Assembly: GCA_017893485.1 (NCBI GenBank)
Contig: CM030364.1
Coordinates: forward strand, 245,905,818-245,969,817
Origin: Hemerocallis citrina
Taxonomy: Eukaryota; Streptophyta; Magnoliopsida; Asparagales; Asphodelaceae
Direction: 5' to 3'
DNA: 64,000 bases
Shown: piece by piece, positions 56,072 to 64,000 of the stretch
Layout: every line of letters starts with the position of its first letter
How positions within the stretch are numbered: position 1 is the stretch's first letter
Program-made: the position numbers and the translations under genes
Notes under the pieces: model-generated
The model's input: the letters and a program-made list of their open reading frames with translations, nothing else
The model's database searches: none
What the model was told of the DNA's origin: nothing

Positions 56072-56457
56072 TTCAGTCTTTGCTCGGTCAAGGAAAGACT
56101 CCCCAGCATGGAACTCAAATTCTGCTCAATCTGGAATTCTGAAAATAACTTTCTTGGCACAAAAATCAATGATAGCATGGGCTTCACCCAACCAATCCAT
56201 ACCCAGAATGACGTCGAATCCTGAATTCCCAATTATAATCAGGTTGGCTTTGAAATCTGCATCCCCAATAACAACGGAACATTGCCTGCACTCACGGAAA
56301 CAAATGACAACACCACCACCTGTCAAAATATTCCAAGCCTCAGACATGTTGCTGCAAACCAACTGATGGCGAGCGACAAATCGCGAGGAGACAAAAGAAT
56401 GGGTTGCCCCAGAATAAAAAAGAACATGGGCGAGAAAAGAGCAAACAAGGACCACAC
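56072..56457 (-). pseudogene. Chromovirus protease
   Basis: Downstream of the putative intron the frame reads VVLVCSFLAHVLFYSGATHSFVS. The family has DSGATHSF here, so the catalytic aspartate is tyrosine in this copy. FDVILGMDWL and the stretch toward the reverse transcriptase follow. Confidence 0.85.
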
Positions 56458-56622
56458 CTAAGGAATCAAAGACAAGGAAAAAAGAAAAAGCAGACAATCA
56501 AGGGTGAGGAAAAAACAACGATGCAGGAAGATAACAGAAAGAAATAAAGCAAGACAAAAAGAAAACAAAGAAAGGAACACAAAGGAAAAGCAAAGCAACA
56601 AAACAACAAAAGCAAAATATAC
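56458..56622 (-). other. Putative 165-bp spliceosomal intron between gag and protease
   Basis: On the minus strand GGCAG|GTATATTTTGC and TTGATTCCTTAG|GTGTGG bound a T-rich 165-bp segment that breaks the conserved protein. Removing it joins VETAEGVVAG directly and in frame to VVLVCSF. T-richness and GT/AG borders fit a plant intron. Confidence 0.6.
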
Positions 56623-57700
56623 CTGCCACAACTCCTTCAGCTGTCTCAACATCCACAGCAGTCAAGTTCAAAGCCTGACCTCTCCTCGGAACAACGGCCC
56701 TCTAACCGGCAATCTGTCGATGAGGAGGAAGCGGTGGCCTAACTGGACCACGAGCTGGAGCTGCCTGCTGGACAGGACCCCTGGATAGAAGAGCCACAAG
56801 CTACTGCAGGCAACCCCGCACTGAATGATCGGTAGCACAACACCTAAAGCATCGGCGAGAGGCACAGAAATAGTTCTTACACTCATGCCCAGAGATCTGG
56901 CAAAAGTCGCAGAAACCACCCCTCAAAAAACCAGCAGAAGGATACAGAGCAGTCCTGACAGGATGGACATGCATAGGCCTCCGAACAGGACCAACAGAAG
57001 AGAAACATATTCCCTTAGTCAAGATCTTCTGGTTCTGAACAACTTGGAACTGCTCCATATCCGCCTCCGTCGCTGCTGCCCTCTTGACCAGCTTGTCAAA
57101 TCGCCTGATACCAAGAGGTATCATCCGGGACCTCAAGCTTGGTCTCAGCCCATGCTCGAACTTACGAGCCTTCTTCGCCTCATCCATCACCAGTTCTGGA
57201 GCATACCTAGAGAGCTGAGTAAACTTAGTCTCATACTCCCTCACTGACATGCTGCCTTGCTGAAGTGACAGAAACTCCATTGCCTTCTTCTCCTGAACAT
57301 CGGAGGGGAAATAGTGACCGCAGAATTCTTCCAGAAATTCCTCCCAACCAAGCAACATGCCTCCCATGGTCCTCTTCATCGACTGCCACCAAACAGCCGC
57401 ATTCTTCTCGAATTGCAAAGTCGCCAACTTGACCTTGCTGCCTTCCGGGGTCTCCAACAACTCAAAGATTGTCTCCACTTGACGGATCCAGTTGTCAGCC
57501 GCATCTGGGTCTGACTTTGCCTCGAATACAGGTGGTTTCATTCGTTTGAACGATTCCACCAGCTTAATCGCCTCGGGCACTGGATTCACCGGCCCCCTTC
57601 CTTGATTCATAGCCACTGCATTAAGGTCTGGTAGACTCTTGTAAGTTCGGTCTCCAGATCCAAACCTTCCCCATTCCTAGCTCCTCTTCTCGACATATTC
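56623..57700 (-). pseudogene. Chromovirus gag
   Basis: From about 57696 MSRRGARNGEGLDLETEL, then after a shift MNQGRGPVNPVPEAIKLVESFKRMKPPVFEAKSDP. The capsid domain includes VAVWWQSMKR-like and FYYPSDVQEKKAMEFLSLQQGSMSVREYETKF, matching retrotransposon gag. CFRCCATDHSVRGC is a slightly altered zinc knuckle. A TAG near 56700 follows. Confidence 0.88.
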
Positions 57701-57837
57701 TGATGCAAAAGATCCATTAAATTCGAAGTATAAGACAAGATTTTAAATCAACTTGCATTTCATTGAATTCCAAACTTTATACATTCGAATTGAAACATTT
57801 TTGACATTAGAATAAAAGAGATAGCAGCTACAACAAT

Positions 57838-58224
57838 CTAACTCCTACGGTTCCTCTTCGCTTCTCGAAGTTCTCCCCGTAGTTCATCAACTTCATCCTT
57901 TAGCACATCATTCAGGTTCTTTCTCTTCTCAAGTTCCCATACCCGGTGACTGAGAACAGAAAAGTCGTCCTTCCGCTTCGCCAGCTGAGCTTCCAATACT
58001 CCGACTCTCTCTCGCAGGGTCTCCACCTGCCTCTGAAGAGAAGCCACAGTACTACTCAGAACTGGTCCCTCTTCTTCATCGGAAGAAGAATCGTCAGATG
58101 AATCTGGAGGTGGGGTAATCTCTCGAGATTCAGGCCATTCCTCCTCATCAGAATCTGCTTGCCCAGGGTGGTACTCGTCTTCGGAATCTGCCAGTCGTCA
58201 TCTCCAGCAGGGTCGAAGTGATCA
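57838..58224 (-). pseudogene. Extra ORF upstream of gag: acidic then coiled coil
   Basis: The minus-strand start MADHFDPAGDDDW (58224) shifts frame into an acidic segment (SDEEEWPES, SSSDEEEGPV). VASLQRQVETLRERVGVLEAQLAKRKDD follows and the ORF ends ELREAKRNRRS. Leucine spacing gives a clear coiled coil. It lies between primer site and gag and is separated from gag by about 140 bp. I do not know a function; it could be an accessory ORF of this element family. Confidence 0.55.
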
Positions 58225-58385
58225 GCCATCTTAGAAAGTAGGGAGGAAGGAGCATAAGTCATAGAGCAACACAAATGTAAGTCACTTACATTTAATCTCT
58301 AAACTTAGACACACACTCTAATGTCCACTTCTAGGGTGTCGTTCCTTATAAATTTGTACCAACAGGGAAAGCGTAGAAAAGTGTG

Positions 58386-58397
58386 GCTCTGATACCA
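58386..58397 (-). promoter_or_regulatory. Chromovirus primer binding site
   Basis: On the minus strand TGGTATCAGAGC follows the LTR end GGCGTTACA after three bases (GAG). This is an initiator Met tRNA site. Confidence 0.9.
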
Positions 58398-59034
58398 CTC
58401 TGTAACGCCCCGAATTCCAAATACACTGAATTCGAGATGTTCTATAGGATCTTTTCACTTTCTTCAGTACAATTTTACAAGGAATTTAAACTTTTCATTT
58501 TACATCAGAGTTACATCATATATTACATTTACATTTGCACAGCGGAAGTAAAAATATACAACATTTGAATAAATACACAACAACATGGTAAAATCTTTAT
58601 GCATCCATTCCTCTTTAACATGTCATTTTATCCTGCATACAAAACTGTGGGTACGTCAGTTTATTCAACCGACGATAATTATACATGGCCATCCTCTCTA
58701 TGCCAGAAACAGTATAACGATTCTCATTTCTTAACAGATCACAAACTTGTTCACAATAAAAAATGTAAATCAAAGGGGAAAAATCTTAATGATGTCGTGT
58801 TGTGATTGTGCACTTAATCCTTAATGCAGTTAGTTAATTAGATGACACTAATGCGCACTTGTTCGGATTCTATGCATCCCATACTACATAGGTCCGAGGG
58901 CAAGCTACTTAATCGTTCTTCATTTTTGTAGGGTTCAATCCCTCGCCATGATTTAATCCACTACTGTAATTATGGTGAGTATCCTAGATGATCTATGAGT
59001 ACAAGCACGTGCACTAAACCCTGGAGGGAAACCC

Positions 59035-59210
59035 CACGCCATGTCTTGACTCATCAAGCATGCATTCTGTGGCAATTCAGCCTCCTCCGTGAACACGATC
59101 CTCTTGCAGTCACCAAACATCCCACAAGCGTGGCTAAAGTCCTGATCATTACTGAGTTGTGCCCACGCCATGTCTTGACTCATCAAGCATGCATTCTGTG
59201 GCTCACACAC
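59035..59210. repeat. Direct repeat in the LTR, 128-bp spacing
   Basis: CCACGCCATGTCTTGACTCATC and AAGCATGCATTCTGTGGC occur at 59035 and at 59163. The second copy is followed by different sequence. Confidence 0.9.
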
Positions 59211-59710
59211 CCGCACCGTAAACTCTAGTTCTCATACTTATGTTTTCTCTCACTTTCATCACATCTCCACTATGTACTAATTATTAGAATCATGAATAAA
59301 ATCAAAGCTCTAGAGTTAGCCTCTCCACTAAACCGGACTTATTCATTTCATTCTCACATGACCAACCTTGGTCTTTCTTTTCAAATTCATTTCATTTTAT
59401 TTCCATTGCTGGGGGAGACTTAGCTACTCTTTTGTTCAATTTCCAATTCACAATTTCCAATTTGAGCATTTCTAACTCATGAATTCATTTTTCATTGCCT
59501 CAGCATATCATGTTCTTAACTTTCATATTCATGTAATTCTCAATTCAAAACTATGATTCATTTCATGTAAATCTCAATTCAAAACTATGATTCATTTCAT
59601 GTAAAATTCATGCAACAACAGAATAGAGTTTATCAACATCAACCACGAGGTTCACAATCTTCAATATAAACTGAAATAAGATTTTCTGACATATCAAAAG
59701 ACACTCTGGA

Positions 59711-60478
59711 CAGTCGACTTGGAACATTCCAGTCGACTTGTACAGTCAATACAAGTTCTCCATAAACACTCGGGAGAGTCGACTGCTGCACATGAGCAGT
59801 CGACTGCTCCGCAACTTTCTATACTCAAAATGTTATTCACATGACAGTCGACTGTCAACAAATCAGTCGTCTGTCCTGCTCTAAACAATACATATCCATG
59901 TTCAGCTCAGTCAACTTACTATTCGCATTAAGTCGACTGGACAGGTTCACATTTCAATTTAAGGGTTTACCTTTCCATCAGTTCTTACATGCACATGTAT
60001 CATGGTGTCAAATTACAATATACATACATTCATGCTACATAAACACGAAATTTCTTACTGTTCAGTAACATCGCAACATGGAATTTCAAGTCACTAATAT
60101 TGTCTTTTCAAGGAAGTGTTTAAACATGCATTTACACTTGTTCATAACTTTCTTGCAGAGATGATGTATTAATCTCAATTTATTACACTAGGAAAACAAT
60201 TTGGAAACATCTCATTTCATTGAATTTCTGGAATAATCATATTTTAATCAATGCATCGGTCGGCTTTTCATAGCATCAGTCGACTGCACTAGTCATTCTT
60301 AATCTTATTAATCATCACTAGTTCTTTTCATCCGTTCACATTTCCTTCATCATATATAACATGGGGGAATATGAATTTAGCAATCATACTATTACTTCTG
60401 TTTTGCATATATGTACATTATCAAATCATGAAGATATTCGCCTCGTACCAGTCGACTTGTACATGTGACAGTCGACTG
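59711..60478. promoter_or_regulatory. Cluster of nine AGTCGACT palindromes
   Basis: AGTCGACT occurs at 59712, 59731, 59777, 59798, 59846, 59931, 60278, 60450 and 60470, often extended to CAGTCGACTG. Near matches (CAGTCGTCTG, CAGTCAACTT) lie between. An 8-mer would appear by chance far less than once here. It is upstream of the TATA box in the sense orientation only for the 60.3-60.5 kb copies; the others are downstream. Confidence 0.75.
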
Positions 60479-61339
60479 TACCGACCCATTTGTTCTTATT
60501 TACAGTGTCGTTATTACATTATTAGTCTTTCACAATTATCATCATAAACATACTCAAGCAATTCTAGTACGTTTGAATTTACTTCTCATAAGCAGAGCAA
60601 CAAACATCATAATCATGGCATATTTTCTACACTAGAAGTCCTGAGAAACACCCACCTTATTGACGAAATAATCGAAATCCAGAAAAGCTCCTTAATGTAG
60701 TGCACCACTCCTTGCTCCTTGCTCCTTGCTGAAAATCTCCAGAAGATGATGCCCGGACTCCACAAAAAAACACACACGCTCTCTCACAATAATAGTTCTC
60801 TTACAAAAATAATCTTTAGTGTAAAAGAACCAATGAATGAGAGGGGGTATTTATACACTAAATGGAGTGAGATGGAGGGCTAGGATTAGTTGGTTGGTTG
60901 TTGAATCAAGGGCTAGGATGCACTAGGGAGTTGTAAAAACTACCCACACCTTGAATAACCGCCCATGACTCCAACCCACTTCTTACTCCAACCGGCCAAC
61001 AAAGGGTGTGCTCTACACGTGTATGCAACATGCACGTGTATGCACAAATCACCCTACAAGAACTTGTACACAATGACAAGTCTAAAAAAGAGATGCTACA
61101 CATTACATGTTGTAGAGAATAAAAGATTAGTTCCATGGGCTTAAATTAATTGGGCCAAGATAATATTTAAAAGAAAAATAAGTAAATTAACATTTGGGCT
61201 TTAATAAAAAAAAATGCTTCATAGAAAACAATATTCTTATTCATCATGTTGAAAATAATAGCCAAAATATTACACGTGCACACTGCGTGCAAAAAAAATA
61301 AATAATAATTTTCATATAGTTAAAAATCAGGGTATTACA

Positions 61340-61598
61340 TAAACAGAGTTTAAGTAAATAGAGTAATAATAAGAAAAAAATAAAAAATTTATGAATAAAG
61401 TCAATCTACTCCAATGTTTTTAGTTGCTTTGTAACTAGGGGTATTCATCACAAATGTTTACTTTTACGTAAAAAGGCAACTTGAAATATGAGTATGCAAA
61501 GCACTTTAAGTTTGTGACTTGTTGAGTAACCGGGTGAATTCATCACAAATGATTTGCATTCGCGTAAAAAGGCAAGTGACAACTTAAAGAAGAGACTT

Positions 61599-61641
<43 letters not shown>

Positions 61642-61945
61642 AGTTTGCTACTCCGTTTGTAGTAGAGAGAAGGGATAATCACAGATTGAGTTGTTGTATA
61701 CTATAATTACAGTAATTGCATGACAAATGCGATTGGGTTGGGAATTATGAATAAATAATTGCACTGGAGAAAGTGGGTATGCTTAGGTTTACTTTATTTG
61801 CAATTGTTTATATTTTTAATTAAAATTTTGATGCCTGCATGATAAGATCTCTTGGTGTGATGGGTTGAGTCTACTATTATTATTCCCTTAGTCAAGATTT
61901 TACTTTTTGCTCGAGGACAAGCAAAATCTTAAGTTTGAGGGTATT
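61340..61945 (+). mobile_element. 3' internal end of an Athila-like gypsy element
   Basis: The strand reads toward an LTR with TTTTGCTCGAGGACAAGCAAA and then TTAAGTTTGAGGGTATT as polypurine-like end. These are the usual last bases before the 3' LTR in Athila-group elements. No pol remains. The left edge abuts the chromovirus LTR at 61339 without a matching duplication. A 42-base A run lies at 61596-61637. Confidence 0.6.
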
Positions 61946-63611
61946 TGATGTGTCTAATTTATATACAAATATTTGTACTCATTTACCAATAAAAATGGCT
62001 TGTTTTCGCTGATATTGTCTATAATTCATCATATTTCTATAGGATTTCATTTAATTAATTATTTTTGAAGAAATAATATTTTTGATGCAAAAAGTAAAGA
62101 TTTGTGAAAAAAATCAACAAACAAAGTAAAATAATGGATTTATAAATTTTTATTGTTTTGTTGAATTAAAAGTGCGACAAATAATGTTTAAAAGGATTTT
62201 TATACGCTAATATGATTTATAGTTAGTTTAATTCATTTTAAACTAATTAATTTTATTTTATTTAAAAATCCTAATTTCTGGTATTATTTTGTGTACGCAG
62301 AAGCACGTGGTGGGCAGAAAAGGAAGAAAAGAAAGAAAGAGAAAGAAATAAAATTTTGGATCAAATAAGGAAGGAAATAAAGGAAAAGAGCGGGGTTTTC
62401 TGCAAAAGTGCAAACCCCAATGGTCCTCTCCGTTCTCTATAAATACAAACCAAAGAGAGGGTACAAACTGAGAGGTGACGGCTGACTATTATTTTAAAAA
62501 AAAATATATATATATAAGAAAAGAGAACAGAGATAATCATCTCTGTCTCTCTTCCCCTGGTGTGTGCGGACGAATTCGAAGCAAACAGAAGGCTTGGCAC
62601 GTGGGAGGTAGTGGGCTTGTCTTCTTCCGCGCAGCTTTCGAAGTGCACCAGACGACTGCTTCGGCTGACAGGCGTGACAGGCCTTCGGCTGACGTAGCGT
62701 GCGATTCGACTGCTCCTTCGGCGCAGACTCCCAAGGCACAGACACAGCATTTAATCCGACGTGCGACGGCAGACTTCGGTGTTGAGTTTGAGGCGGCACA
62801 GACAGATTTCTTTTGGGTTCGGCTTTTTGAAACAGGGGTTTGCATTAATTTTTTTTTATTATTATTTTTTGTATCTCATCTTCTTCTCTATATTTTTTTA
62901 GATGCAATCCAAACATTTCTATTAATTGCAAAATGAACATGAACTGAATCTATTGTTCTAGAGGCTAAGATGTAGCCGAGTTTTGTAGAACACAAATTTT
63001 AATTCCTTATTATTACTCTATTTTTCCTGGTTGTGTTTTAATTTTTATTATTTATGCGTACAACATGGTGAATAGACATTTGTATGATTTTTCAAATCAT
63101 AAAGAGAACGAACAGGTTATTTGTGATTAATAAAGATTAACACCATATATTGGAGGACATGACTGTTAAGAAATCCAATTTCTCAATTAATAATTTGATG
63201 GATAGGCGAAGAATTAGTTGAGAATAATTTTTAGACTACATTGATAAAGTGGTTAATATCTTTAGGATTTTGGTTGACAATTTGGGAAAGATAAAATTTT
63301 TATTTATAAGGATTGTAATTTGTGTGTGTGATAAACGAGGTGAACCAAAAGCCCTAGAACTAATTTTACCCTTAACAAATTACAAGAGCTTCACTGTTTC
63401 ACAGCCTTCTCCCTCTTCACCAATTTAGTTAGTTTTAATTAGATTAATTAAATTTAGTTGTTTTATCCTGAATTAAATTCGATCTTCCAAATAGTGATTA
63501 ATCTAGTGATATTGGTACTCAGTAAAATATCTAGTCCCTGTGGGTTCGACACTCTACTCACCTATCTATATTACTTGTGCGATTTTGTACACTTGCAAAA
63601 ATTCAACATCA
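61946..63611 (+). repeat. Athila-like 3' LTR, 1.67 kb
   Basis: It begins TGATGTGTC and ends AACATCA. A TATAAATA box at 62437 is the likely promoter. TCCCTGTGGGTTCGAC near its end (63534-63550) is a motif common in Athila-type LTRs. No primer site follows, so it is the 3' LTR. ORFs on both strands at 62361-62936 overlap its leader and are not supported. Confidence 0.7.
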
Positions 63612-63847
63612 AACGCCAAGCTATTATTGTAGTGATGGGAAAAGAGTGCCCTGGATGTGTTCGTGGGATGAATTTAGGACCGACACCCTCTCAAGTCTTT
63701 GGTCTTCCTGCATCTGCTTACGGTGGGAGCCAAACCATGGGGATGGATCATTTTGTCGCTCTTCAAGTGCAAATGGCAGCTCTTCAAGCACAGATGGATA
63801 ATTTAGTTAGGGAGCAGACAGTTGGCTCTGAAATCCTAGTCCCACCG
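63612..63847 (+). pseudogene. CACTA transposase-like exon
   Basis: The open frame encodes KECPGCVRGMNLGPTPSQVFGLPASAYGG and then DHFVALQVQMAALQAQMDNLVREQ. It ends at a donor CACCG|GTTAGT. The RVRG-LG-TPS pattern and the heptad-like Q/M/L end resemble Ptta/En/Spm plant transposase proteins (PF03004 type). Only one exon is inside the window. The LTR inserted at its left. It could belong to the same element as the CACTA end at 46043. Confidence 0.45.
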
Positions 63848-64000
63848 GTTAGTATTGTAACTTATCTGGTTAAGTTTAAATTTAAGATACTAGTATTGTA
63901 ACTTATCAGTTTTGTCAATCTTTCTTTGTTCAATCATTTTGTACGTTTGCTATGACTTGTCCTATTTACATATATTTTACATGCATGGATACAATCCCTT
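63848..64000. other. Probable intron, runs off the window
   Basis: After the GTTAGT donor the sequence is T-rich and has no long ORF, as expected of an intron of the CACTA-like gene. Confidence 0.35.

Larger units (their letters stand above)
53041..58400 (-). mobile_element. Tekay-like chromovirus internal region
   Basis: On the minus strand the order is primer site, an extra coiled-coil ORF, gag, a putative intron, protease, reverse transcriptase, RNase H, integrase, chromodomain, and polypurine region. The layout and motifs (DSGATHSF-type protease, VAYRLALPP tail) fit the Tekay/Del group of plant chromoviruses. The flanking LTRs are of two different families, so the copy may be a recombinant. 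It is inactivated by stops and frameshifts. Confidence 0.85.
58401..61339 (-). repeat. Chromovirus 5' LTR, 2.9 kb
   Basis: It begins TGTAACGCCCCG on the plus strand, directly beside the primer site, and ends CAGGGTATTACA at 61339. A TATAAATA box in sense orientation lies near 60855. It does not resemble the LTR on the other side of the same element beyond its terminal words. It includes a 128-bp duplication and a cluster of AGTCGACT palindromes. Confidence 0.8.

Noticed and set aside
62361..62936. Overlapping ORFs on both strands in the Athila-like LTR
   Set aside because: No domain, antisense overlap and position near the LTR promoter suggest chance frames.

Overview
This window is repeat-dense nuclear DNA from a flowering plant, almost certainly a eudicot; I cannot name the species. 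The reasons are plant-type LTR retrotransposons primed by initiator Met tRNA, a Tat-lineage Ty3/gypsy element with a second RNase H, a plant L1-type LINE, hAT, PIF/Harbinger, Mutator and CACTA elements with correct target-site duplications (TSDs), and fragments of plant-only gene families (DUF3339; IREH1-like AGC kinase exon 1). No complete conventional host gene is convincing. The nearest is a 93-codon DUF3339 ORF lying inside a DNA transposon.

Layout. (1) 1-9116: a minus-strand Ty1/copia relic with a 141-bp LTR, split by a plus-strand Ty3/gypsy chromovirus (1606-8098, TSD GGGTC). That element carries a PIF/Harbinger insertion (4007-5250) and a hAT insertion (6136-6764). (2) 9117-11455: a minus-strand LINE relic split by a PIF/Harbinger-like element (9617-10946) that contains the DUF3339 ORF. 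(3) 11456-12455: AT-rich sequence with one SINE. (4) 12456-22279: a tandem array of a truncated IREH1-like 5' gene segment (an old partial copy and two full copies). It was later hit by at least four long-inverted-repeat Mutator-type elements, a Mutator-type MITE and a hAT MITE. (5) 22495-37085: one complete 14.6-kb Tat-type gypsy element (TSD ATTTC). It has gag-pol on the plus strand, a spliced-looking gene on the opposite strand, and several tandem arrays. (6) 37411-45640: a minus-strand L1-like LINE interrupted by a hAT element (39225-40114) and a 3.9-kb solo LTR (41415-45342). (7) 46043-53040: a CACTA left end cut by a chromovirus LTR, itself cut by a solo LTR (47275-50384, TSD TACAG). (8) 53041-61339: a minus-strand Tekay-like chromovirus body and its 5' LTR. 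(9) 61340-63611: the 3' end and LTR of another gypsy element. (10) 63612-64000: a CACTA transposase-like exon.

Mobile-element genes dominate and nearly all are broken. In the Tat element all six in-frame stops are TGA or TAG codons that a C-to-T change in CGA or CAG would produce, as expected of methylated, silenced DNA. The most interesting signals are structural: a solo LTR carrying arrays of short hairpins whose stems differ from unit to unit while pairing is kept (42774-42893, 43151-43678); Tat tandem arrays built on a shared hairpin motif on both sides of the antisense gene; Mutator-type elements packed with palindromic boxes that repeatedly hit one duplicated segment; a putative 165-bp intron and an extra coiled-coil ORF in the chromovirus; and a cluster of nine AGTCGACT palindromes in one LTR.
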